Source: a virus
IMG/VR virus record: IMGVR_UViG_3300048104_000160
Span: 1-23,079 of that record
DNA: 23,079 nt
Direction: 5' to 3' (one strand)
The notes under the pieces were generated by a model. That model was not told the origin of the DNA and made no database searches. It saw only the letters and a list, made by a program, of their open reading frames with translations. This document shows, piece after piece, positions 10,814 through 18,958 of this stretch (position 1 is its first letter; each line of letters begins with the position of its first letter). Both the position numbers and the translations under genes were made by a program.

Positions 10814-12491
10814 TTGGGATATAAACCCACAAAACTACTCTACAAACGAAGATGGCTCTTTTGTTTTAAAGAAAGATGGTACACCCCGAAAGAAGGCTGG
10901 ACGTTCCAAAGGATCTAAAGGCCGAGGATACAACTATCATTCAAAGACTAAAGCAAAACAAGAAGCATCAAAGAGCGTAAGAGCAAAAAAGAGAAAGATA
11001 GCGAAGGCTCGCTCCGATATTTCACGATATCAAAAGTCTGTTGAGAAAACTGAAAAAGCCCTAGACCTACTAGACGATAACACAAAAAAAACTGAGGGTC
11101 GTGTTGTTGAAGATACGTTTGTTGAAGAAGCAGTCCCATCGCTTCAGGCCGAGTTGAAAGAAAGTGTTATTTTTCAACCTAACGAAGGTCCACAGACAGA
11201 CTTCTTGGCTGCAGGCGAAACAGACGTGTTATATGGCGGAGCGGCTGGTGGAGGTAAAAGTTATGCGATGTTGGTTGACCCCCTTCGATTCGCACATCGG
11301 TCAGCACATAGAGCATTAATCCTTCGGCGTTCTATGCCAGAGTTGCGAGAACTCATCGACAAGTCTCGTGAACTCTACCCGAAAGCCTTCCCCGGATGTA
11401 AGTACCGTGAAGTAGAAAAGCTCTGGAACTTTCCAAGCGGTGCAAAGATAGAGTTTGGGTTCTTGGAGCGTGATGCAGATGTATATCGCTATCAAGGCCA
11501 AGCCTATAGCTGGATAGGGTTTGATGAGATAACGCATCTTCCCACAGAGTTTTCATGGAACTACTTAGCTTCACGGCTAAGGACAACTGACCCAGAAATA
11601 ACGCCCTATATGCGTTGTACAGCTAACCCCGGCGGATCAGGTGCGTTGTGGGTTAAAAAGAGATACATAAACCCGTCACCCTACAATGAATCTTTTATGG
11701 GCAATGACGGCATTACAAGAAAGTTTATTCCTGCTCGATTAAATGATAATCCATATCTGGCTGCTGATGGTCGATATGAACAAATGCTAAAGAGCTTGCC
11801 GCCTACTCAACGCAGACAACTGCTTGAGGGTAACTGGGAAATCTCAGAAGGCGCAGCGTTTACAGAATTTGATCGAGATGCACATGTCATTGAGCCTTTT
11901 GAAATCCCTCTTCACTGGGAGCGTGTTAAAGGACTTGACTATGGTTACGCATCAGAATCAGCGTGTGTTTGGGCAGCAATAGACCCTAACGACGGAACGC
12001 TGATTGTTTATAGAGAGTTATATAGAAAAGGTCTTTTAGCTACAGAGTTAGCAGAAATGTTAACGAATATGGAACTAAGTGATCCAATGTCTGTCAGAGG
12101 CGTACTAGATACAGCGTGTTGGTCGCGAACAGGTACAACAGGCCCGACAGTAGCAGAAACATTAATTCAAGCAGGACACAAGCTTAGACCTGCAGATAAA
12201 AATCGCATAGCGGGTAAAATACAAATTCACGAACACCTTAAGTTACAAGATACTGGACGCCCTAGAATGCAGATGTTTAATACATGTCCAAACTTAATTC
12301 GTGAATTACAAAGTATCCCTCTTGATAAAAATAATCCTGAAGATGTTAATACTCACGCTTCGGACCACGCCTATGACGCACTACGCTACCTTATAATGTC
12401 GCGTCCAAGAATGAGTGATCCGTTAAGTCAAATACGATCTTTACATCGTAACCAACATTTTCAGCCACTCGATTCAACATTCGGTTATTAA
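10800..12491 (+). CDS. Terminase large subunit (packaging ATPase and nuclease)
   Basis: A 563-residue DNA-packaging motor. ATPase: Walker A GGAAGGGKS (146-154), Walker B WIGFDE (238-243), coupling motif TANPGGSG (274-281). RNase H-like nuclease: D380 (GLDYG), D437 (GVLDTA) and D526 (HAYDALRY). All key residues are present. An unusual basic N-terminal extension of about 120 residues (KKAGRSKGSKGRGYNYHSK, RAKKRKIAKARSDI) plus a short coiled coil precedes the ATPase and may bind DNA or the small subunit. The start overlaps the previous gene and lacks a ribosome binding site, so it depends on coupling. Confidence 0.96.
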   Translation: MEKNDWDINPQNYSTNEDGSFVLKKDGTPRKKAGRSKGSKGRGYNYHSKTKAKQEASKSVRAKKRKIAKARSDISRYQKSVEKTEKALDLLDDNTKKTEGRVVEDTFVEEAVPSLQAELKESVIFQPNEGPQTDFLAAGETDVLYGGAAGGGKSYAMLVDPLRFAHRSAHRALILRRSMPELRELIDKSRELYPKAFPGCKYREVEKLWNFPSGAKIEFGFLERDADVYRYQGQAYSWIGFDEITHLPTEFSWNYLASRLRTTDPEITPYMRCTANPGGSGALWVKKRYINPSPYNESFMGNDGITRKFIPARLNDNPYLAADGRYEQMLKSLPPTQRRQLLEGNWEISEGAAFTEFDRDAHVIEPFEIPLHWERVKGLDYGYASESACVWAAIDPNDGTLIVYRELYRKGLLATELAEMLTNMELSDPMSVRGVLDTACWSRTGTTGPTVAETLIQAGHKLRPADKNRIAGKIQIHEHLKLQDTGRPRMQMFNTCPNLIRELQSIPLDKNNPEDVNTHASDHAYDALRYLIMSRPRMSDPLSQIRSLHRNQHFQPLDSTFGY

Positions 12492-12494
12492 CAT

Positions 12495-14663
12495 ATGAAC
12501 GATGACTTATTAGACAATGCAGATAATCTTTATTTTACAGAAGTTGAGAATGAAGATGGTTTAAATGTCGAACTAGAAGACGACTTAAAGTCTAATCTTG
12601 CCGGTCTAATTGAAGCTCGTTTCATGACCGCAGAAGAAGCGCGAGATTACGATGAAAGTCGATGGATAAATGCCTACCATAACTTTCGTGGTGTGTACGG
12701 GAAAAACTCTCCTTTTAGAGAAAGTGAGAAGTCTAAAGTATTTATTAAGATTACTAAGACAAAGGTTCTTGCGGCGTATGGTCAGTTAATTGATGTAATC
12801 TTTGGAACAGGTAAGTTCCCTATTGGCGTTTCGGCTACACAGATTCCTGAAGGAACTCCTGAGTATATGCACATGTCAATGGGTTCTGCACCGGGAATTG
12901 AAACTAGTGCAGCAACGCCTTCGCCTGTAGAAGAAGAAGAAGAAAATCCTTTCGATATAGGTTTTGAAGGTGACGGGAAAGTGTTAAAGCCCGGAGCAAC
13001 ATATCAAACAGGAAAATTTGTTGACCAGTTAATAGAAGAAAATGAAGAGCTTTTTGAAGAGGGTGCAAATGCAGATCCTCAAGTATTAGAAATTTCTCCA
13101 GCTAAACAAGCTGCAAGAAATATGGAAAAATTAATTCATGATCAGATAGATGAATCAAATGGTTCTAGTGAATTACGCAACGCAATCTTTGAGTCTTGTT
13201 TATTTGGAACAGGAATCATCAAAGGCCCATTTAACTACAATAAAACATTACACCGCTGGGAAAACAGCGAAGAGAAAGGAGAACGTGAATACAACCCATT
13301 ATTTGTTAGAGTGCCTCGCATTGAGTTTGTTTCTATTTGGGACTTTTTTCCTGACCCTAATGCCACTAGTTTAGAAGAATGTGAATATGTACTGCATCGC
13401 CACAAACTAAATAAATCACAGCTTAGAGGTTTAACAAAGCTTCCTTATTTTAATGAAGATGTTATTCGTGAAGTTTTAGATCTTGGTCCTAATTACACTG
13501 AGCGTGATTATGAGTATGAGCTAAAAGACGATCAACGTACACATGAGTATGGTAGCGGACAGTTTGAAGTTTTAGAGTATTGGGGTATCATGGATGCTGA
13601 GTATGCTCGTGAAATAGGCATGGAACTTTCAGATAGCATTGATGATCTAGACGAAATCCAAATAAACGCTTGGGTATGTAACGGCAAAGTATTACGCGCA
13701 GTTGTAAATCCTTTTGCTCCTATGCGTATCCCCTATCATGCGTTCCCCTACGAGCGAAACCCATACAGCTTTTTTGGTATTGGTATTGCTGAAAACATGA
13801 ACGACAGTCAGCAGATCATGAATGGTCATGCTCGCATGGCAATTGATAACCTAGCGCTAAGTGGCTCTTTAGTATTTGAAGTAGATGAGACAATGCTTGC
13901 TGGTGGTCAAAGCATGGAAATATATCCCGGTAAAATATTCCGACGACAAGCTGGAATGCCGGGACAAAGTATTCATGGCATGAAGTTTCCAAACACATCA
14001 CAAGAAAATATGATGATGTTTGACAAGTTTAGACAGTTAGCTGATGAGCAGACAGGAATCCCAAGCTACTCACACGGCATGACAGGCGTACAGAGCATGA
14101 CACGAACTGCATCAGGCATGTCTATGCTTCTTGGTGCAGCGTCCCTCAACATCAAAACAGTAGTAAAGAACCTTGATGATTTTCTTTTAAAGCCTTTAGG
14201 ACAGTCTTATTTTCAATGGAACATGCAATTCTTTGAAGGCTCTTTAGACATTCAAGGTGATTTAGAAATTAAGGCTATGGGTACAAATAGCCTAATGCAA
14301 AAAGAAGTAAGAAGCCAGCGACTCACCATGTTCTTGCAAACAGCTCAGAACCCAGCAGTTGCTCCATTCGTTAAAATGTCTAAGCTTATTTCTGAGTTAG
14401 CTTATTCACTAGATCTTGATCCTGATGAGATACTTAACGACCCAGAAGAAGCTGCAATTGCTGCTCAAATAATAGGAATGCAAAATAATGTTGGACAAGC
14501 AAATGGCGGCGAAGCTGTCCCCTCTGGTGAACAACCCGGAGCTATGGGAAGCCCTGAAGGAGTATCTGAAGCACCTCAAGACCTTGGAGTTACAGGCACT
14601 GGTGGTGGCAACATCGGAACAGGAAATATTCCGCAAGCAGGGGAAAGTGAATTTTCTGGATAA
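12495..14663 (+). CDS. Portal protein
   Basis: A 722-residue ring-forming protein at the DNA-entry vertex. Recognised by order, size and the late core region RQLADEQTGIPSYSHGMTG (about 513-531), TRTASGMSMLLGAASLNIK and VKNLDDFLLKPLGQSYFQWN. It contains an acidic insertion EEEEENPFDIGFEGDG (about 147-162). The last 60 residues are low-complexity Gly/Pro/Ala (ANGGEAVPSGEQPGAMGSP onward) and overlap a second reading frame. It starts 3 bases after the terminase stop with no clear ribosome binding site, so translation is probably coupled. Confidence 0.88.
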   Translation: MNDDLLDNADNLYFTEVENEDGLNVELEDDLKSNLAGLIEARFMTAEEARDYDESRWINAYHNFRGVYGKNSPFRESEKSKVFIKITKTKVLAAYGQLIDVIFGTGKFPIGVSATQIPEGTPEYMHMSMGSAPGIETSAATPSPVEEEEENPFDIGFEGDGKVLKPGATYQTGKFVDQLIEENEELFEEGANADPQVLEISPAKQAARNMEKLIHDQIDESNGSSELRNAIFESCLFGTGIIKGPFNYNKTLHRWENSEEKGEREYNPLFVRVPRIEFVSIWDFFPDPNATSLEECEYVLHRHKLNKSQLRGLTKLPYFNEDVIREVLDLGPNYTERDYEYELKDDQRTHEYGSGQFEVLEYWGIMDAEYAREIGMELSDSIDDLDEIQINAWVCNGKVLRAVVNPFAPMRIPYHAFPYERNPYSFFGIGIAENMNDSQQIMNGHARMAIDNLALSGSLVFEVDETMLAGGQSMEIYPGKIFRRQAGMPGQSIHGMKFPNTSQENMMMFDKFRQLADEQTGIPSYSHGMTGVQSMTRTASGMSMLLGAASLNIKTVVKNLDDFLLKPLGQSYFQWNMQFFEGSLDIQGDLEIKAMGTNSLMQKEVRSQRLTMFLQTAQNPAVAPFVKMSKLISELAYSLDLDPDEILNDPEEAAIAAQIIGMQNNVGQANGGEAVPSGEQPGAMGSPEGVSEAPQDLGVTGTGGGNIGTGNIPQAGESEFSG

Positions 14664-14724
14664 TTTTATGACATTACCAGCTCAGATAAAAGCTGTAAAG
14701 GAATTGAAAAATGACAATGTATGA
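14503..14724 (+). CDS. Small helical protein overlapping the portal 3' end
   Basis: A 73-residue protein in the +1 frame relative to portal: MAAKLSPLVNNPELWEALKE, then YLKHLKTLELQALVV, QEIFRKQGKVNFLDNFMTL and a basic end. The pattern of NPELWEALKEYL followed by a helix, then an x-x-QGK-x-x-x-L-x-x-F-x-x-L-P unit, resembles the small helical proteins often found right after phage portals. 161 bases overlap the portal tail. A start at 14488 is possible; the ATG at 14503 gives the more natural N-terminus, with GGA seven bases upstream. The last 14 bases overlap the next gene. Function unknown; perhaps a head-assembly helper. Confidence 0.65.
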   Translation: MAAKLSPLVNNPELWEALKEYLKHLKTLELQALVVATSEQEIFRKQGKVNFLDNFMTLPAQIKAVKELKNDNV

Positions 14725-15739
14725 TAAGTCTTTAATGAATCCTCCTGAAAGAGATCAAAAAGCCTTTGGAGGCATTGCAAAAGGAATTGCAAGTTTTGCA
14801 GGAGCTAAAATTGCTAGAGACGCTCCAAAAGCAACGGCAGCCCGTAAAGCTTCTTTAGCTGTTGGTGAAAAAGATAACTTAACAGAAATGTTAGACGAAG
14901 CTTTAATGCAAAATCCACGACTCCTTGATGAAATGCCAAGAAAAGACTTAGAGTCTCTTATGGCTGATTTACCTCCAGCGTACCGTTCTAAACTAAGTCC
15001 AGACATGGGTGATGTTGACGAAGATATGCTAGAGTTATTACGAGGAATGGACCCTTCAGAAGTTGCAGACAACCTACAGTTTTTTTCTACTTTAGAAGAT
15101 TTGAAAAAATACACTTTAAATTTAAACCCTAAAGAAACAAGAGAGTTTGTAACAAATATTTCTCCAGAAGATTATGATTTATTTAAAGGCTTTAAAGGTT
15201 TTATAAAAGAACTAGGTCCACGAGAAGTAAAGGCAGAAGGCGGATCTATAGGTCTTTTAGTTCCTGTCGAAGGAATGAAGCCCGACGAAGAAATGGAAGA
15301 TGATTATGTTTCATATGTAATGAGTGAAACACTTTCTGACGAAGAAGTAGACTATGTAAATAAAGCACTAGAAGAAGATGACAAGCTAAGTACTTTAATT
15401 GATAAGCTAGTTCTTTCTTCAACAGAATTTACAGGTGAAGGAGAAGTAAACGGTCCCGGAACCGGAACATCAGATGATATACCTGCACGACTCTCTGACG
15501 GAGAGTTTGTATTCACAAAAAAAGCAGTAGATCAGCTTGGTGTAGAAAAACTTGAAGAAATGATGAAGGACGCAGAAACCGAGTATGATGCGTCTAGAGA
15601 AAAGAAGGCAGTTGGTGGTATCATGAACGACCCAACCCAAGATGAAAAAGCTAACTTGCCTGACCAAGCTATGGAAGACGAACAGATCGAAGAGCAAATG
15701 CTTGACGCTAATCGTATTCCTAGCTTAATGAGACGATAA
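14711..15739 (+). CDS. GPGTGTSD-motif structural protein, 342 aa
   Basis: Residues 253-285 read GEVNGPGTGTSDDIPARLSD followed by GEFVFTKKAVDQLG. This motif is common in proteins of marine phages placed among head and tail genes, and it is thought to be a structural or assembly element; its precise job is unknown. An N-terminal Gly/Ala-rich stretch (GGIAKGIASFAGAKIA, 20-35) is weakly membrane-like and would fit an internal or ejected protein. The rest is acidic and helical. AGGA upstream supports the ATG; it overlaps the preceding gene by 14 bases. It sits between portal and scaffold. Confidence 0.75.
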   Translation: MTMYDKSLMNPPERDQKAFGGIAKGIASFAGAKIARDAPKATAARKASLAVGEKDNLTEMLDEALMQNPRLLDEMPRKDLESLMADLPPAYRSKLSPDMGDVDEDMLELLRGMDPSEVADNLQFFSTLEDLKKYTLNLNPKETREFVTNISPEDYDLFKGFKGFIKELGPREVKAEGGSIGLLVPVEGMKPDEEMEDDYVSYVMSETLSDEEVDYVNKALEEDDKLSTLIDKLVLSSTEFTGEGEVNGPGTGTSDDIPARLSDGEFVFTKKAVDQLGVEKLEEMMKDAETEYDASREKKAVGGIMNDPTQDEKANLPDQAMEDEQIEEQMLDANRIPSLMRR

Positions 15740-15858
15740 GGCTACCTAGAACTTTTAGCCCCTTATCACACCTATAACCTTAAGGCCACCTTGTAAACTC
15801 AAGACCCTAGATTTTCTAGCCACCTTGAAAACAAACAAGCCCCGAAAAGGAGTAAGAC
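15740..15858 (+). other. Gap before the scaffold gene with a repeated GCCACCTTG
   Basis: No gene or clear promoter is seen. GCCACCTTG occurs at 15785-15793 and 15819-15827, with a small inverted repeat CTAGA-TTT-TCTAG (15807-15819) between them. No T run follows, so it is not a terminator. It may be a processing site or regulatory RNA element. Confidence 0.4.
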
Positions 15859-16686
15859 ATGACTGATGCACAAGAGCCACAAGCTAATCCTTATAACGCA
15901 CGAAAATCTTGGCACGAGGAGCCAGAATCGTCTAAAGGATCAGCAGAGAGTTTATTTTTCGATGGAGAAGGTTCTGATGAGGCTACCCAAGACACGGCCC
16001 CTCAAAAACAAAAAGGAACCAACTACAAGAAAAGGTACGACGATCTTAAACGACATTATGATGAAAGGATATCAGAGTTTAAACAAAAAGAGCAAGAACT
16101 GTTAGCACAAGCGCAGTCGTCTCAGCCAGCTTATCAACCGCCTAAGTCGGAAGAAGAGCTGGAACAGTTTAGAGATCAATATCCTGACTTGTATGAAACT
16201 GTAGAATCTGTTGCACATCTACGAAGTCAAAAAGAAGTACAGGCCTTACAACAAAAGATGCAAGTTATCGAAGAGCGAGAAGCAATGATCTCTCGTCGAG
16301 AAGCTGAAACTAAGTTGCGAGACCGTCATCCTGACTTTGAAGATATTCGTGGAGACGAGCAGTTTCATGAATGGGCAAAAGAACAACCCGAACAAATTCA
16401 AGGTTGGATCTATGAAAACCCAGACAATGTTAGTTTAGCAAGCCGTGCTATAGACATCTATAAAATGGAAAGGGGAATAAATGTAAACGTCCCTAAAACT
16501 CAGTCAGGTCGAAAAACGTCTAGAAATGACGCTGCAAGTTTAGTATCTACTAAAACTACAACTGTAGACACTAAGCAGCCTAAAGTCTGGACAACTCGGG
16601 AAATAGCTGCCCTTTCTATGGATGACTATGATCGACTTGAAAAAGAAATAGATCAGGCCGCCGCAGAAGGCAGAGTAATCAAATAA
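15859..16686 (+). CDS. Scaffolding protein
   Basis: A 275-residue capsid-assembly scaffold. The Gln/Glu/Lys-rich helical sequence has coiled-coil stretches at about 57-86 (YDDLKRHYDERISEFKQKEQ) and 122-160, a HPDFEDIRGDEQFHEWAKEQ block at about 157-176, and the usual basic/helical end WTTREIAALSMDDYDRLEKE with AEGRVIK, the part that normally contacts the capsid protein. Its place directly before the major capsid gene and a strong AGGAG support the call. Scaffolds leave the head before or during DNA packaging. Confidence 0.88.
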   Translation: MTDAQEPQANPYNARKSWHEEPESSKGSAESLFFDGEGSDEATQDTAPQKQKGTNYKKRYDDLKRHYDERISEFKQKEQELLAQAQSSQPAYQPPKSEEELEQFRDQYPDLYETVESVAHLRSQKEVQALQQKMQVIEEREAMISRREAETKLRDRHPDFEDIRGDEQFHEWAKEQPEQIQGWIYENPDNVSLASRAIDIYKMERGINVNVPKTQSGRKTSRNDAASLVSTKTTTVDTKQPKVWTTREIAALSMDDYDRLEKEIDQAAAEGRVIK

Positions 16687-16710
16687 CTTTGTTTTTTAAG
16701 GAGTCTTACA

Positions 16711-17673
16711 ATGGCTAATAACACATCCGATCAGTATTTTGCACAATCCTCGGGGAGTAACTTCTCCGGCAACAACTTCATGCCAGAACTCTATTCCAAG
16801 AAGGTTCTTAACTTCTTTCGGAAAGCGTCTGTAGCAGAAGCAATCACAAACACTGACTATGCTGGTGACATCTCTGCATTTGGTGATTCAGTTAAGATCA
16901 TCAAAGAGCCAGTAATCACTGTAGATCAGTACGAGCGTGGTGGTGCTGTCACAGCAACAACACTGACTGACAACGAAGTAACTTTGGTTGTTGATACGGC
17001 GAACGCATTTAAGTTCATCGTTGATGACATCGAAACTTCAATGTCTCACGTTAACTTCAAGGAAGTTGCTTCATCTTCAGCAGCCTACGCACTCCGTGAC
17101 GCATTTGACACGGGCGTAATTGCTAAGTTGTTTGCAGGCGTTTCTGCTTCGTCGCCTAACCATGTTCTTGGTTCAGACAGCGCAACAGACCTCGCAGCTG
17201 GTACTTTTGATGGTACTGGTAATCTTGACATCGGCTACGCTTCTGGCGAGCATGATCCAATTGATGTTCTTTCACACATGGCACGTCTCCTTGACGAGCA
17301 GAGTGTTCCTGAAGAAGGTCGCTGGTTCCTTGCAAACCCAGAGTTCTACGAGCAGCTTGTACAGTCTAGCTCTAAGCTCATGAGCGTTGATTTCAATGCT
17401 GGTCAAGGTTCAATCCGTAACGGTCTCGTATCTTCTGGTAAGTTGCGTGGCTTTGATATGTACAAGACCAACAACATTGCAGCTACTACTAACGCTGCTG
17501 GTAAGTGTATTGCTGGTCACATGTCATCTACTTGTACTGCACAAACTATTATCAATACTGAAGTAGTTCGTGATACTGCAAGCTTTGGTGACATTGTGCG
17601 TGGTCTTCACGTCTATGGAGCCAAGGTACTACGTCCAGAAGCCCTTGTTTCTGCATTCTACGGTATCGACTAA
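16711..17673 (+). CDS. Major capsid protein
   Basis: A 320-residue coat protein. SNFSGNNFMPELYSKKVLNF (17-36), VPEEGRWFLANPEFYEQLVQ (around 212) and a C-terminal SFGDIVRGLHVYGAKVLRPE are typical of short-tailed marine phage capsid proteins, taken to have the HK97 fold. Strong AAGGAG lies eight bases before the ATG, and the gene shows relatively even, high-use codons (GCT, GGT, AAG, CGT) consistent with heavy expression. A terminator follows the stop. Assignment rests on its place after the scaffold and these motifs. Confidence 0.93.
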   Translation: MANNTSDQYFAQSSGSNFSGNNFMPELYSKKVLNFFRKASVAEAITNTDYAGDISAFGDSVKIIKEPVITVDQYERGGAVTATTLTDNEVTLVVDTANAFKFIVDDIETSMSHVNFKEVASSSAAYALRDAFDTGVIAKLFAGVSASSPNHVLGSDSATDLAAGTFDGTGNLDIGYASGEHDPIDVLSHMARLLDEQSVPEEGRWFLANPEFYEQLVQSSSKLMSVDFNAGQGSIRNGLVSSGKLRGFDMYKTNNIAATTNAAGKCIAGHMSSTCTAQTIINTEVVRDTASFGDIVRGLHVYGAKVLRPEALVSAFYGID

Positions 17674-17681
17674 AACAAAAC

Positions 17682-17705
17682 GGGGGATGAAATATTCCCC
17701 CTTTT
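17682..17705 (+). terminator. Intrinsic terminator after the capsid gene
   Basis: GGGGGA-TGAAATAT-TCCCCC followed by TTTTCTTT. Stem 6 bp, loop 8. It should lower transcription into the tail genes and keep capsid mRNA in excess. Confidence 0.8.
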
Positions 17706-17720
17706 CTTTAAGGTTTAATT

Positions 17721-17876
17721 ATGCCACAGATTGGAACAGAACAAAACCCAATTCGTATGAGTGCTAACAAAACAGTTAAAGTTAGTGGTCAATACTTAAA
17801 GAGTGAAAACAAAAAGAAATACGACGAAAACTATGATCGTATTTTTGGGAGAAAAAAAGACAATGAAAAAAGATAA
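17721..17876 (+). CDS. Small basic protein, 51 aa
   Basis: Starts MPQIGTEQNPIRMSANKTVK and ends FGRKKDNEKR. Lysine-rich throughout, little hydrophobic content. AAGG lies about 8 bases upstream and the stop overlaps the next start by 14 bases. Tiny basic genes of this kind occur between capsid and tail genes in marine phages; no function is known. It may be a minor virion or head-completion protein. Confidence 0.6.
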   Translation: MPQIGTEQNPIRMSANKTVKVSGQYLKSENKKKYDENYDRIFGRKKDNEKR

Positions 17877-18045
17877 GCGCATAAAATATGGCATGGGCGG
17901 CACAGCACGAGAGTCTTATATGGGTGGTGGAATGTATCGTATGCCAAAGGCTCATGGCGGTAAAGCAGGCTATAACAGTGTTCGCGACATGGAAAAGGCT
18001 TGTATGGTCAAAGCTGATCATAATGCTTCAATGCGACAAGAATGA
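17863..18045 (+). CDS. Small Gly/Met-rich protein, 60 aa
   Basis: Starts MKKDKRIKYGMGGTARESYM and continues with GGGMYRMPKAHGGKAGY, then a helical end with VRDMEKACMVKADHN. The MGG-x-x-RE-x-YM-GGG-M pattern is frequent in small proteins near marine phage head genes as I recall. Function unknown. GGGAG lies 11 bases upstream. It overlaps both neighbours slightly, which argues that all three tiny genes are translated together. Confidence 0.65.
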   Translation: MKKDKRIKYGMGGTARESYMGGGMYRMPKAHGGKAGYNSVRDMEKACMVKADHNASMRQE

Positions 18046-18188
18046 AAGTCAAAGCTCCCGAAGGCTATCATTGGATGAAAAAAGGATCAACTCATAAACT
18101 TATGAAAGATCCTAAAGATGGCTATAAACCCCACAAAGGCGCTTCAAAAGAAGCAAACTTTGAAATTCAAAAGGTTCATAAGAAATAA
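18042..18188 (+). CDS. Small basic protein, 48 aa
   Basis: Starts MKVKAPEGYHWMKKGSTHKL and continues MKDPKDGYKPHKGA to a basic end. The KAPEGYHWMKKG…GYKPHKGAS layout suggests a conserved small phage protein, not matched to a name. Starts in a four-base overlap (ATGA) with the preceding stop, and its stop overlaps the next start as TAATG. Confidence 0.65.
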   Translation: MKVKAPEGYHWMKKGSTHKLMKDPKDGYKPHKGASKEANFEIQKVHKK

Positions 18189-18958
18189 TGGCTGCTACCT
18201 ATCTTGAAATTACAAACGAGTTATTGCGAGAGCTAAATGAAGTAGCCCTCACATCTTCTACGTTTGCTGGAGCTATTGGTGTTCAGCAACATATTAAAGA
18301 TTGTGTCAATAGAGCATATCTTGATATTGTTAATGAAGAACCTCAGTGGCCTTTTTTAGCTACGGCTACCAGCGGATCAACAGATCCTTTTTATGGTAAT
18401 ACATATATTGAAACTGTTGTAGGAACTCGTTGGTATCTTTTAAAACCTTCGTCTTCAAACTTAACAACAGACTATGGTTACATTGATTGGGATAATTTTT
18501 ATCTCACAACTATTGGTGTAGATGGCTCATCAGCACCTTACGTTAGTAAAAATTTAAAGTACACTACGACAGAAGAATGGAAAGATTTTAGACGTACTGA
18601 AGAAAACCAAGACGACGCAGATACTCAAAACTATGGCGAGCCTCGTCGTGTAATTAGAAGCCCAGATAATCGTAAGTTTGGGCTTAGTGCTATTCCAGAT
18701 AAAATATATCGAGTTTATTTCTTTGCGTATGATTTACCTACAGAACTAAACGCACATGGGGATGAAATTGTATTCCCCAATATCTATAAGCCTGTATTAC
18801 TTGCACGGGCTAGATACTATGTTCATCAGTTTAAAGAAAGCTCACAAGCCGCAGCGTTTGCACAAGAAGATTATAAGCGTGGTCTAAAACTAATGAAAGG
18901 AAATCTCATGAGTGCTACTCCCGATTATATGAAAACTGATCGTGTGAGGTTCATCTAA
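18188..18958 (+). CDS. Tail tubular protein A-like adaptor
   Basis: A 256-residue protein that should join portal and tail. The start MAATYLEITNELLRELNEVA, the block VQQHIKDCVNRAYLDIVNEE with PQWPFL (about 32-58), and the late VLLARARYYVHQFKESSQAA with EDYKRGLKLMKG are the features of gp11-type adaptor proteins of short-tailed phages. Being followed at once by a tubular B-like protein supports this. It has no strong ribosome binding site and overlaps the previous stop, so it is coupled. Confidence 0.8.
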   Translation: MAATYLEITNELLRELNEVALTSSTFAGAIGVQQHIKDCVNRAYLDIVNEEPQWPFLATATSGSTDPFYGNTYIETVVGTRWYLLKPSSSNLTTDYGYIDWDNFYLTTIGVDGSSAPYVSKNLKYTTTEEWKDFRRTEENQDDADTQNYGEPRRVIRSPDNRKFGLSAIPDKIYRVYFFAYDLPTELNAHGDEIVFPNIYKPVLLARARYYVHQFKESSQAAAFAQEDYKRGLKLMKGNLMSATPDYMKTDRVRFI

